Part shown: positions 1 to 8,219 of the stretch, piece after piece
Numbering within the stretch: position 1 is the stretch's first letter
Layout: every line of letters starts with the position of its first letter
DNA from: Paenalicyclobacillus mengziensis
Lineage (GTDB): Bacteria > Bacillota > Bacilli > Alicyclobacillales > Alicyclobacillaceae
Assembly (NCBI RefSeq): GCF_017298635.1
Contig: NZ_CP071182.1
Location: forward strand, 1,674,001-1,738,000
DNA: 64,000 nt
Direction of reading: 5' to 3'
Translations under genes and position numbers: made by a program
The notes under the pieces: model-generated
Seen by the model: the letters and a program-made list of their open reading frames with translations, nothing else
Told to the model about the DNA's origin: nothing
Database searches by the model: none

Positions 1-1
1 C

Positions 2-727
2 AAGGTCTACAATATTATGGAAGATGAGAATGACGGCCCAAATGCGGATAGGGGTCTCTCTGCGTACAAAATTCGTCGCCACCTCGAGGGCTCATTGCGC
101 CGCCTCCAGACAGATCATGTCGAGTTGTATCAAATGCACCATATTGACCGCCACACTGGCTGGGATGAGCTGTGGGGGGCATTTGAAGTGGCTGTGCAGC
201 AGGGGAAAGTGGGGTACATCGGATCGAGCAACTTTGCTGGCTGGCACTTGGCTGTCGCGCAGGCTGCCGCGAAGGAGCGACACTTTCTCGGTCTCGTAAC
301 AGAGCAGCACAAATACAACCTGCTCACTCGCGAGCCGGAGCTCGAGGTGTTGCCGTCGGCCGAGGCCCATGGCATCGGCATCATACCGTGGAGTCCGCTC
401 GCAGGTGGACTACTCGGGAGAAATGCACTGTCACGCACCGGGTCTCGCAGTGCACGTGCGCAAGTAGAGTTTGAGCGTCGTCGTGGACAGCTCGAGTCTT
501 TTGCGAAACTATGTGCAGAGCTTGGGGAACACCAAGATACCGTTGCCCTGGCTTGGCTGCTCTCCAATCCTACCGTGACTGCCCCAATTATCGGTCCGCG
601 TACACTCGAGCAATTTGAAGATACGCTACGGGTACTCGAAGTGACGCTGTCAGATGAGGTGCTTCAGCAGCTGAACGAAATCTTCCCAGGACCGGGAAAA
701 CCCGCTCCTGAAGCCTATGCGTGGTAA
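2..727 (+). CDS. Aldo/keto reductase, 3' part (5' end outside window)
   Basis: C-terminal part of an NADPH-dependent aldo/keto reductase of the YhdN/Tas-like group. The frame is open to the left edge of the window, so the first ATG at 17 is unlikely to be the start; about 90 N-terminal residues of a usual 310-330 residue enzyme, including the catalytic Asp and Tyr, would lie upstream. Visible family features are the strand-helix 'SLRRLQTDHVELYQMHHID' with the active-site His, 'GYIGSSNF', 'EQHKYNLL' and a late cofactor-binding region 'APIIGPRTLEQFEDTL'. It ends 5 bp before the stop of a convergent permease gene, with no obvious terminator between. Physiological substrate cannot be read from the sequence. 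Confidence 0.85.
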   Translation, partial: KVYNIMEDENDGPNADRGLSAYKIRRHLEGSLRRLQTDHVELYQMHHIDRHTGWDELWGAFEVAVQQGKVGYIGSSNFAGWHLAVAQAAAKERHFLGLVTEQHKYNLLTREPELEVLPSAEAHGIGIIPWSPLAGGLLGRNALSRTGSRSARAQVEFERRRGQLESFAKLCAELGEHQDTVALAWLLSNPTVTAPIIGPRTLEQFEDTLRVLEVTLSDEVLQQLNEIFPGPGKPAPEAYAW

Positions 728-732
728 AGTCC

Positions 733-1650
733 CTAGCGGTATTGGATTCGAGGGTCCACGAGTCCGTAAACCAAATCGGCTATCATGCTCCCGAATATCG
801 TTAAGCAGGCGAAGACCAGAGCAACCGTGGTGGCATTGGCGAAAAGAATCGCATTTAGCGACCCGATGAGCGCAGTGCCCGCTCCTTGCACTCCGTATAT
901 GATTTCGATCGCGATGAGGGTGTTCATCATAGTTGGCAGTGACAAGCCGACTAGGCTGATGAGAGGCAGCAACGCATTGCGTCTCATGTGTCTGGAAATC
1001 ACTCGGGCTTCGGACATCCCCTTCGATCTCGCCGTCCGAACGTAATCGCTTTGCGCCACTCGACCTAATGATGAGCGAAGCTGTCTAGTCCAGGGGCCGA
1101 TGACGCAGAGAGCTAACGCCGTCGTCGGCAGGATGTGGTAGCGAATCCATTCAAGAGGGCCGCTTCCCCGAGGTGCGACGGCACTGGCAGGAAACCAAGT
1201 TACGTGGATGGAGAGGAGATAAAGGAGCAAACTTCCTATGACAAAACCGGGCACGGCACTTAGCATTCCCGTTAACGCCGATACTCCTCTATCGACCAGG
1301 CTTCCCACCGAACGGATTTGCCACTGCGCTAGGAGGATGGACGTTACAAGGGCCACCATGACACTCATAATGAGCAACTCCAAGGTAGGGGGCAGTCGAT
1401 GTTTTACGATGGTTCCTAGCCCCCCGACGTGAAAGAGTGCCCGCATCCACAGAAGATACTGAACAAACACGGGCTTGTCGAGCCCAAGTTTAAGGTCCAG
1501 CGTTGCACCTCGCTGTGGCGTCCACTCTTTCCCTAGCAGAGCGCGCGCCGGGTCTCCGTGATCTAGGTGCAAAACGAAGAATACGACAAGACTAAGCCCA
1601 AACAACGCGAGGAATGCTTCTATGGTTCGGCGTGGGATGAAACGGATCAT
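733..1650 (-). CDS. Dipeptide/oligopeptide ABC permease, DppB/OppB type
   Basis: Integral membrane permease of a peptide- or nickel-type ABC importer (binding-protein-dependent inner-membrane component). About 305 residues with six predicted membrane segments, the N-terminal 'RRTIEAFLALFGLSLVVFF' and the 'DYVRTARSKGMSEARVISRH' EAA-type loop that docks the ATPase. I chose the ATG at 1650 because it forms an ATGA overlap with the stop of the upstream permease and has a G-rich site before it; a start 15 bp further out is possible. Translationally coupled to the DppC-type gene. No ATPase or binding protein gene is adjacent, so its partners must be elsewhere. Confidence 0.88.
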   Translation of the reverse strand: MIRFIPRRTIEAFLALFGLSLVVFFVLHLDHGDPARALLGKEWTPQRGATLDLKLGLDKPVFVQYLLWMRALFHVGGLGTIVKHRLPPTLELLIMSVMVALVTSILLAQWQIRSVGSLVDRGVSALTGMLSAVPGFVIGSLLLYLLSIHVTWFPASAVAPRGSGPLEWIRYHILPTTALALCVIGPWTRQLRSSLGRVAQSDYVRTARSKGMSEARVISRHMRRNALLPLISLVGLSLPTMMNTLIAIEIIYGVQGAGTALIGSLNAILFANATTVALVFACLTIFGSMIADLVYGLVDPRIQYR

Positions 1651-2534
1651 AGCCCCACACCCCACTTTGAGTCGAAGCTGTCACGGACGGCATCGGCCAT
1701 AAAATTAAGCGCCACCTGCAGCAATACCAGACATGCTCCAGGAAAGGCGATGAGCCACCAGTATCCATCGTATAGTCCCGACATGCCCTGAGCTATCATG
1801 GAGCCCCAATCAGGGTAGGGGGGCGGAAGATTGAATCCAAGAAAACTCGCCGTGGCAATGATGAGAACGGCTGTTCCAAAACAAGTGCTAACCGACGTAA
1901 GCAAGGAGGGCCATAGATTCGGCAGTAGGTGACGCAGGATGATGCGGCGACCATTCGCACCCAGCGATTTGGCGGCCATGACGAATTCACGCGTGCGGAA
2001 GGACATCACCTCAGCGCGGATGGGACGCCCGACGAAGGGCCAAGACGTTGCGGCCACCACAACGATCATGGTCGTCGGCGAGGTGCCAACGAGAACTTCG
2101 AATAATAGCAGCGGCACGAGTTGGGGCACGCTGCTGATGACGTCCATGGTCCACGAGAGCACTCGGTCCACTGAACCACCGTAAAATCCCGACACGAGGC
2201 CAGCCCCGAGTCCTAAGACGGTGGCCGACACCGCGGACACGAAACCTATCAAGAGCATCAGGCGACCGCCGTACATCAGCCGCGTCAGCTCGTTGCGACC
2301 AAGTGCGTCGGTTCCAAACGGCCACTTCGCAGATGGGGGCTGTGCCGCGTCGCCGAGGTGGATGGTCAAGGGATTGGCCCCATCCAGCATCGGACCAGCA
2401 AAGCAGAAGAAGAGTAATCCAAGAAAGATGACGACTCCGAGCCAGAATGTCGGGTTGGTGAGAAACTTCTGCCGCAGTGGTCCCCGTGAACGCGGAAGAT
2501 CTCCCGTTGCGTCGTCAAGTTCATAAGTCAACAT
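1647..2534 (-). CDS. Dipeptide/oligopeptide ABC permease, DppC/OppC type
   Basis: Second permease of the same importer, 295 residues. It has the OppC-family N-terminal extension with a first membrane segment (about residues 31-52), the Gly-rich 'FGTDALGRNELTRLMYGGR' signature and the EAA loop 'EFVMAAKSLGANGRRIILRH' that contacts the ATPase. The C-terminal part 'PPPYPDWGSMIAQGM' is typical of DppC. It is first in a two-gene minus-strand unit; the order C then B is the reverse of the common dppBC order. The unit stands alone, without ATP-binding or substrate-binding genes. Substrate (peptide, nickel, other) cannot be decided. Confidence 0.88.
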   Translation of the reverse strand: MLTYELDDATGDLPRSRGPLRQKFLTNPTFWLGVVIFLGLLFFCFAGPMLDGANPLTIHLGDAAQPPSAKWPFGTDALGRNELTRLMYGGRLMLLIGFVSAVSATVLGLGAGLVSGFYGGSVDRVLSWTMDVISSVPQLVPLLLFEVLVGTSPTTMIVVVAATSWPFVGRPIRAEVMSFRTREFVMAAKSLGANGRRIILRHLLPNLWPSLLTSVSTCFGTAVLIIATASFLGFNLPPPYPDWGSMIAQGMSGLYDGYWWLIAFPGACLVLLQVALNFMADAVRDSFDSKWGVGL

Positions 2535-2639
2535 GATTGCGGAACCCTACCTTTCGCACCGAAACAATCTAAATTTTCCATATTCGAGTATAGCATAGGT
2601 CGTTTATGGGGGTGGAAACGTGATTCCCAAAGGGTAGCG

Positions 2640-2682
2640 GAAATGGCATGGGCAATTGGTAATCAATTGACCATGCCATTTC
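2640..2682. promoter_or_regulatory. 19-bp-arm inverted repeat between divergent genes
   Basis: Two 19-nt arms (2640-2658 and 2664-2682) match at 18 positions around a 5-nt loop GTAAT. The element lies in the divergent gap between the permease pair and the MFS gene. It could be an operator for a dimeric repressor or a hairpin in the MFS leader; no strong T-run follows, so a terminator is less likely. Confidence 0.6.
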
Positions 2683-2799
2683 TTGTTAGATTGTGGTATA
2701 CCATTGTTCATACCTCTCATTTGCGAGGCTGTCGGAATAACGTGTGCACCACCAGAATTTATAGCGAGTTCAGGCAGAGTTGGTTTCTGAGGTGAGACG

Positions 2800-4029
2800 A
2801 TGGAAACGTGGAAAAAGAATCTCGTCGTGTTGTGGATAGGGACGCTGATTGTATCGGCTAGTTTCTCAATGGTTGTTCCTTTTCTACCCCTGTTTCTATT
2901 ACAGATTGGTGTCCATCACTATGTGGAAACGTGGTCTGGACTGCTATACAGTATTGCCTTTTTTGGTGGTGCTGTCAGTGCCCCCTACTGGGGCTCGCTG
3001 GCGGATAGGTATGGAAGAAAGCCGATGATCATTCGAGCGGGATTTGTACTGTTTGCGACGTATTCACTCACAGCATTCGTTCATAACCCGTATGAACTGC
3101 TCGCTATCCGTCTCGCACAGGGGCTCTTATCAGGGTATATTCCGAACTCCATCGCCTTAATCGGGACGAACACACCAGAATCGAGGGTAGGCTTTGCGCT
3201 GTCAATGGTATCTGCTGCCGGTGCCGCAGGAGGAATCCTGGGTCCTTTACTGGGTGGTGCACTCGCAAACTGGTTCAGCAACCGCATTGCGTTCGGGAGC
3301 GCTGGTGTACTCGTCCTGATTGCGACAATGCTCGCGCTGCTCTGGGTCAAGGAGGAGAAGTTTGTTCCCAGTCAAACACGGGTGTCGATATGGAGTACAT
3401 TTCGGGATGCCGGGCACAATCGGCAGTTGCTGACTGCCCTATCACTGAATCTGTTCACCTCATTTTCGATTATGACCATCGAGCCAGTAATTACGCTGTA
3501 TATCGCTCAGTTGAATCATTCAACGGCCAATGCTTCCTTGGTATCCGGGATTGTGTTTTCGTTGACTGGCATTGCGAGCGTGTTGTTTGCACCATTTTGG
3601 GGAAGGACATCCGATAGAATCGGATTTAGAACCGTTCTCTTGTTTGGCCTCGTCGGTGGAACCGTGTGGACCTTTATGCAACTTCCATTTCATAATGTTT
3701 ACGCTTTTTCGGCTGTCCGCTTCTTATATGGCGCGTTTTTCTGTGCAGTGTACCCAGCCATTAACGGCCTCATCGTAAAATCCACGGAAAGTGAATTTCG
3801 GGGTCGTGCCTTTGGCTTAAATCAAACTGCCAATCAGTTGGGCAACATGGCTGGTCCGCTGGTTGGTGGGGTGGTCGCGAGCGCGACGTCGATACACGGA
3901 GTTTTTTGGGTGACAGGTGTGCTGCTCATGATTGTCACTGGTTTCACCTATTTCTTTACACGTTCCAGGTCTATGAGGGACAGACCGACACATGGACACT
4001 TGATACCAGTCCACAAGGAATCGAAATGA
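2800..4029 (+). CDS. MFS efflux transporter, 12-TM
   Basis: Proton-coupled efflux pump of the major facilitator superfamily, 409 residues with about twelve membrane segments. It carries the loop 2-3 motif A ('GSLADRYGRKPMI', about residues 67-79) and a second-half copy ('GRTSDRIGFRTVLL'), plus the motif C-like Gly-rich helix 'AGAAGGILGPLLGG' that marks drug:proton antiporters (MdtG/Tet-like). A RBS-like GAGGTGAGACG precedes the ATG. It is monocistronic: a strong terminator follows. Function as a multidrug pump is inferred from motifs; the natural substrate is unknown. Confidence 0.85.
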   Translation: METWKKNLVVLWIGTLIVSASFSMVVPFLPLFLLQIGVHHYVETWSGLLYSIAFFGGAVSAPYWGSLADRYGRKPMIIRAGFVLFATYSLTAFVHNPYELLAIRLAQGLLSGYIPNSIALIGTNTPESRVGFALSMVSAAGAAGGILGPLLGGALANWFSNRIAFGSAGVLVLIATMLALLWVKEEKFVPSQTRVSIWSTFRDAGHNRQLLTALSLNLFTSFSIMTIEPVITLYIAQLNHSTANASLVSGIVFSLTGIASVLFAPFWGRTSDRIGFRTVLLFGLVGGTVWTFMQLPFHNVYAFSAVRFLYGAFFCAVYPAINGLIVKSTESEFRGRAFGLNQTANQLGNMAGPLVGGVVASATSIHGVFWVTGVLLMIVTGFTYFFTRSRSMRDRPTHGHLIPVHKESK

Positions 4030-4062
4030 AGTTGATATGGAAAAAATACCCGTTTTTCATCG

Positions 4063-4086
4063 CCGCCGGTTATCGGCGGTTTTTTT
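4063..4086 (+). terminator. Rho-independent terminator after the MFS gene
   Basis: Stem CCGCCG / CGGCGG with a 5-nt loop followed by seven T residues, 33 bp past the MFS stop codon. Confidence 0.92.
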
Positions 4087-4103
4087 GACAGCAAATGACT
4101 CTT

Positions 4104-4126
4104 ACGTTAACACAAAAAATTAACGT
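4104..4126. repeat. Small inverted repeat upstream of the sulfotransferase
   Basis: Perfect 7-bp arms ACGTTAA (4104-4110) and TTAACGT (4120-4126) around an A-rich 9-nt centre, 80 bp before the sulfotransferase start. It may be a protein-binding site in the promoter; nothing else identifies it. Confidence 0.4.
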
Positions 4127-4207
4127 CACGTTTACAAGAAATTAACACTGTCTACCCATACTAGTCAGCATAAGTCGTCGCTTACGAAGTGACACCTTAG
4201 GACAAGG

Positions 4208-5128
4208 ATGGTGAAAAACTTGCTGCCGAATTTTTTCATCGCAGGTGCTGCGAAATGTGGAACAAGCTCGCTTGACCGCTATCTGGGCCAACATCCCCAG
4301 ATTTTCATACCTCCGAAAAAAGAAGCCCACTATTATTCAATTCCAAGTTTCCCGAATCAGTTTAAAGGGCCTGGAGACGATGGCATGAATCTCTACACAA
4401 TTCGGGAAAAAGAAGCATACTACGAACTGTTCTCTGGTGCTGAGGGATATCAAGCGGTTGGAGAATCGTCCGTGTTTTACTTGTATTACCCAGGTACAGC
4501 TGAGAGAATACACCGTGAAAACCCCGACGCCAAAATTATCGTTCTCTTGCGTAACCCAGTAGACCGCGCATTTTCTGCTTACATGCATCTGGTCCGTGAT
4601 GAAAGAGAGAGCTTGAGTTTTGAGCACGGCCTCGAACAGGAAGAGAAACGCAAACACATGGACTTTGAACCGATGTGGTTATACAAAGAGTTAGGACTCT
4701 ACTCCAATCAGGTTCGCCATTACTTTGAGGTATTTGGTTCAAATCAGGTCAAGGTCATTCTGTTCGAAGAATTTATTCGTGATACAGAGGCAATGGTGGC
4801 CGAAGTCCTCGATTTTCTAGGCGTAGCCCCAGAATTCAGGGTTGATACCTCCCTTCAATTGAATGAGTCTGGGAAACCAAAGTCACGATGGGTCTACAAT
4901 TTCATCTCTAAACCAAACCCTTTAAAAGAATTGGTGAAACCTTTGGTACCGAACGGGATTCGGGAGCGGCTGGGGATTAAGGCAAAATCGATGGTCCTTG
5001 AGAAAGTCGCGATGAAACCTGAAACGCGAACCCAGCTTCAAGCGTATTTCGCTGAAGACATCGCAAAACTTGAGTGTCTACTGGATAGGGATCTGTCCGT
5101 TTGGCAAAAGAGAAGTAACGCTGGATGA
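4208..5128 (+). CDS. PAPS-dependent sulfotransferase
   Basis: Cytosolic-type sulfotransferase, 306 residues, expected to move a sulfuryl group from PAPS to a hydroxyl of a sugar or other acceptor. The 5'-phosphosulfate loop is 'AGAAKCGTSSLDRYLGQHP' (about residues 12-30) and the 3'-phosphate-binding strand-helix is 'IVLLRNPVDRAFSAYMH' (about 112-128), with the conserved Arg and Ser. It resembles the Sulfotransfer_1/NodH-like group. It is a single gene between two terminators, with no glycan or PAPS-synthesis genes nearby. The region looks AT-richer than its neighbours, which could fit transfer. Acceptor unknown. Confidence 0.85.
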   Translation: MVKNLLPNFFIAGAAKCGTSSLDRYLGQHPQIFIPPKKEAHYYSIPSFPNQFKGPGDDGMNLYTIREKEAYYELFSGAEGYQAVGESSVFYLYYPGTAERIHRENPDAKIIVLLRNPVDRAFSAYMHLVRDERESLSFEHGLEQEEKRKHMDFEPMWLYKELGLYSNQVRHYFEVFGSNQVKVILFEEFIRDTEAMVAEVLDFLGVAPEFRVDTSLQLNESGKPKSRWVYNFISKPNPLKELVKPLVPNGIRERLGIKAKSMVLEKVAMKPETRTQLQAYFAEDIAKLECLLDRDLSVWQKRSNAG

Positions 5129-5233
5129 TGACTGTGAGCTGGTTTCACTAAGTTGAGACGTCCTCGAAGGACACCACATCTGAGTCTCCAGACGATAAAC
5201 AAAGGGAATGACACAGTCTAACTTTCAAGTAGG

Positions 5234-5266
5234 AGTGCTCCCGGTCGCTGGGAGCACTTTCTTGTT
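5234..5266 (+). terminator. Rho-independent terminator after the sulfotransferase
   Basis: Perfect 9-bp stem AGTGCTCCC / GGGAGCACT with a 7-nt loop, followed by TTTCTTGTT, about 105 bp past the stop codon. Confidence 0.88.
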
Positions 5267-5452
5267 AACATCATCGTGCATGCTCTCGAGAGTTTGGCTT
5301 GACCAATTCGATAAACTCTGACCAACTGATGGTTTTGGTGTTGGTCGCGAATAGAAAGCTTTGGCTAACTTTGGAGCGTGAACTGCTTGTCAGAACAGAA
5401 AAATGTCCTCATGGGGGAGCCCGTGACGGTCACAACGATGGGCCCTAACGAC
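5267..5452. other. Intergenic gap, nothing recognised
   Basis: This stretch lies between the sulfotransferase terminator and the 3' end of the EcsC-family gene. I find no convincing gene, RNA structure or repeat in it. Confidence 0.5.
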
Positions 5453-6316
5453 CTATTTTTCTTCTGTTGCTGCGACTTCGGCGAGGTCATAGACGATGTG
5501 CCCTGCTTTGTCTTTGAGGCGATTGAGTACGGCTTGATACTCCGTTTGTACACGAGCAGAACCATACTTTGTTTCTAACTGGCGGACCGTGAAATGGCCC
5601 GTAGCGATCCGCTGAAAATGGTCGATGAACATGAGATTGATGCCGCCGCCTGCTACAGCACCGACGACCGGGACAAGCTCAGCGGCCATTTTATCGGTGA
5701 GTTGAATGCCAAACCGTTCTGCCACTTTGCTTAAAAACTGGACGATAAACGGTGAACTTTCATCGCTGATTGCGTTGGCTGCCAGGTATTGTGCCGCCTT
5801 TGTTATCTCCTTGGCCATGCTGCTGCGTATATAGAAGTACTTGCTGCTGTTTGTGTCTTGAGAAGCTCCCGGAGATGAAGTGTCCAGGCCTAGGACCGCA
5901 ATACACTCGAGGCGAGATTCAAATGTGGTCAAGTCTTCGCCTTTTTCACGGGCAATTTCTGCAATCGACCGCATCATGATTCCAGTCGAGACCGGGAGTT
6001 CAAACGCCATTGAGAGACCACCAAAGAACCCGCCAGTAGCCCCGGTTGCTGTCACGAGTCCTTTGTGGACAAGGTTGTGCGCCTTTTGGAAACGTCTTTC
6101 TTTGTTGACAGTGAGGAGCACGGCGCGAAAGGCTGTCCTCATACACACCTCAGTGTACTCGCCAAGCTTGTTCTTCACGCTGTTAGGCAATGCATCGAGC
6201 GCTAGTTCCATCGGTTTGCCGATAAACTTGGTTGCCTTCGCTGCGAACGTGGGGAACTCCAGGATCTGTACCGCCTGTTCTAAATCTTTGTTATCCATTG
6301 TGGTATCCAGGCTCAC
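5453..6316 (-). CDS. EcsC-family protein
   Basis: About 287 residues matching the EcsC-like family (named after Bacillus EcsC), whose biochemical role is not known. Typical features are two Gly/Ala-rich amphipathic or membrane-associated stretches, 'GLVTATGATGGFFGGLSMAFELPVS' in two halves (about residues 86-110) and 'PVVGAVAGGGINLMFIDHFQ' (about 216-235), with 'SIAEIAREKGED' between. The GTG at 6316 has an AAGGTGA site at good distance; an ATG six codons later is the alternative. It follows the ABC-F gene by about 57 bp on the same strand, so the two may share a transcript, but there is no EcsAB exporter here. Confidence 0.8.
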   Translation of the reverse strand: MSLDTTMDNKDLEQAVQILEFPTFAAKATKFIGKPMELALDALPNSVKNKLGEYTEVCMRTAFRAVLLTVNKERRFQKAHNLVHKGLVTATGATGGFFGGLSMAFELPVSTGIMMRSIAEIAREKGEDLTTFESRLECIAVLGLDTSSPGASQDTNSSKYFYIRSSMAKEITKAAQYLAANAISDESSPFIVQFLSKVAERFGIQLTDKMAAELVPVVGAVAGGGINLMFIDHFQRIATGHFTVRQLETKYGSARVQTEYQAVLNRLKDKAGHIVYDLAEVAATEEK

Positions 6317-6373
6317 CGTGTCACCTTCTTGTCTGAAATGCTGAAATGACGAACAAAAGTCAGGTCGGACAGG

Positions 6374-7972
6374 TCATGCATCGAGCAGAGTGTCGCGCTT
6401 TTCCAGGTATTCGTCATAGGTGCCGGGGAAGTCGATGACACCTGTCGGCGTCAGTTCAATAATTCGATTCGCAACGTCCGTGACAAGCTGACGGGCATGA
6501 GAGACGAAAATGATGGCCCCGTCAAACTGAACCATCGCCTGTGTCAATGCATCGATGGATTCTAGGTCCAAGTGGTTTGTAGGCTCGTCCAAGACTAAGA
6601 CGTTCCCTTGTAAGAGCAGCATCTTCGCGATCATTAGTCTTGCGGTTTCACCACCGGAAAGCACCTCTGTTGACTTATGAACCTCATCTTTTGAAAAGAG
6701 CATTCGGCCAAGGATGCTGCGTAGGGTCTGTTGGTCTGCCTGGTCATCAAAACTGCGTAACCATTCGTAAACGGTTGTGTCGCGAGGAATGGTCTCACGA
6801 TGGTCTTGGGTAAAATACGTTGGTTCGGCAGACTGCCCCCAAGTTACAGTACCAGCATCTGGTGTGAGTTCACCCATCATCGTATTCAGAAGTGTGGTTT
6901 TGCCGATGCCGTTGACGCCAATCACCGCTACCTTTTCGCCACCCTTAATGTCAAATGTGACCCCTGTTAGAACGCGAAGGTCTCCGAATGACTTGTCAAT
7001 CAAATCGAGACTGACAACCTGCTTGCCAAGTGGCTGCTTCGACGTGAATTTGATATAGGGAGATACGCGAGAGGACGGACGGATCTCCTGGATCTCGATT
7101 TTCTCAATCTGCTTTTGCCGACTCGTTGCCTGTTTGGCCTTACTCTTGTTGGCGGAAAAGCGAGCCACGAACTCTCGCAGTTCAGCGATTTTCTCCTGGT
7201 TTTTCGCGTTCTCAGCAACCAACTGTTCGCGCGCCAAGGTGCTAGCGGCAACGAAGTAATCGTAGTTGCCGGCGAACATTGAGATCTGTTGATAGTCGAC
7301 GTCGACCATATGTGTACAGACGGTGTTCAGGAAGTGGCGGTCATGGGAGATGATGACCATGGTTCCTTTGTGCTGAAGCAAGAAGTTTTCTAGCCAACGG
7401 ATGGTGTCAAGGTCCAAATGGTTTGTAGGCTCGTCCAGCAGCAACACGTCTGGCCGCCCAAACAACACCTGGGCCAGCAAGACACGGAGTTTGAATCCAC
7501 CAATCATTGAGCTCATCAGGTCATTGTGTTTCTCCACGGGAATACCAAGGCCTTCGAGCAATTCTGCTGCAAAGTATTCCGCAGAGTAACCGTCCATATC
7601 TGCAAATGCGCTCTCGAGCTCTCCGACTTGCATACCTTCTTCTTCCGTCATCTCTGGTAACGAGTAGAGTCGCTCCCGTTCTTGCATCACTCGCCACAAT
7701 TCCGGGTGTCCCATGAGAACGGTGTCGAGCACTCGACAATTGTCGTATTGGTAGTGGTCCTGGCGTAACACACCCACGCGGAGCCCAGGCTGGATGGTCA
7801 CTGTTCCAGTGGACGCTTCAAAGTCACCGACTAAAATCTTCATAAAGGTCGACTTGCCCGATCCGTTTGCTCCAATCAACCCATAACGGTTTCCCTCGTC
7901 AAAGCTGAGATTCACGTTTTCAAACAACACGCGTCCGCCAAACGAAACGGACAGGTCTTTCACTCGAATCAT
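6374..7972 (-). CDS. ABC-F family ATPase (YkpA/YbiT-like)
   Basis: Soluble duplicated ABC ATPase of the ABC-F class, 532 residues, expected to act on the ribosome rather than in a transporter. Two Walker A motifs ('GANGSGKST' about residue 35, 'GVNGIGKTT' about 355), an interdomain linker rich in K/R/E, and two Walker B blocks ending 'LLDEPTNHLD' and 'VLDEPTNHLD'. The second signature is standard 'LSGGETARL', but the first reads 'MIGGFKLRVLL', a deviation from LSGG. RBS GGGAGA lies 7 nt before the ATG. The length and the 'GGFKLR' block place it with YkpA/YbiT; a role in translation or antibiotic tolerance is inference. Confidence 0.93.
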   Translation of the reverse strand: MIRVKDLSVSFGGRVLFENVNLSFDEGNRYGLIGANGSGKSTFMKILVGDFEASTGTVTIQPGLRVGVLRQDHYQYDNCRVLDTVLMGHPELWRVMQERERLYSLPEMTEEEGMQVGELESAFADMDGYSAEYFAAELLEGLGIPVEKHNDLMSSMIGGFKLRVLLAQVLFGRPDVLLLDEPTNHLDLDTIRWLENFLLQHKGTMVIISHDRHFLNTVCTHMVDVDYQQISMFAGNYDYFVAASTLAREQLVAENAKNQEKIAELREFVARFSANKSKAKQATSRQKQIEKIEIQEIRPSSRVSPYIKFTSKQPLGKQVVSLDLIDKSFGDLRVLTGVTFDIKGGEKVAVIGVNGIGKTTLLNTMMGELTPDAGTVTWGQSAEPTYFTQDHRETIPRDTTVYEWLRSFDDQADQQTLRSILGRMLFSKDEVHKSTEVLSGGETARLMIAKMLLLQGNVLVLDEPTNHLDLESIDALTQAMVQFDGAIIFVSHARQLVTDVANRIIELTPTGVIDFPGTYDEYLEKRDTLLDA

Positions 7973-8081
7973 TCACGTTTCTCCCTTAAGCTACTTTTTT
8001 GTGTCTGCCTTTATACCTCAGTGTAACCTATCTTTCTACGAGACAAAGCGTCCAGTTTTAGGGTTCACCAATTTTATCGGA

Positions 8082-8114
8082 CAAAAATAGACCGGGGCAA
8101 AAACCTGCCCGGTC
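8082..8114 (-). terminator. Terminator of the M20 peptidase gene
   Basis: On the minus strand a stem (GACCGGGCA paired with TGCCCCGGTC) spans 8114-8090 and is followed by TATTTTTG. It lies about 105 bp past the peptidase stop codon. Confidence 0.8.
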
Positions 8115-8141
8115 CATTTTGACGAATTTGCTTGTCGCAGG

Positions 8142-8212
8142 ACAACATGGATAAAGCGCAATATGGATAAACACAACATGGATAAGTTAAAACACAACAT
8201 GGGTAAGTTACA
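8142..8212. repeat. Imperfect short tandem repeats (about 16-21 bp, four copies)
   Basis: Four copies of ACAACATGGATAA-like sequence start near 8142, 8158, 8173 and 8194, between the peptidase stop and its terminator. The sequence is not shared with the other tandem repeats in the window. Confidence 0.75.
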
Positions 8213-8219
8213 AGCGGAT

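Noticed and set aside
17-727. Complete 236-residue aldo/keto reductase
   Set aside because: The frame is open upstream of the ATG to the window edge and the catalytic Asp/Tyr half is missing, so the gene starts outside.
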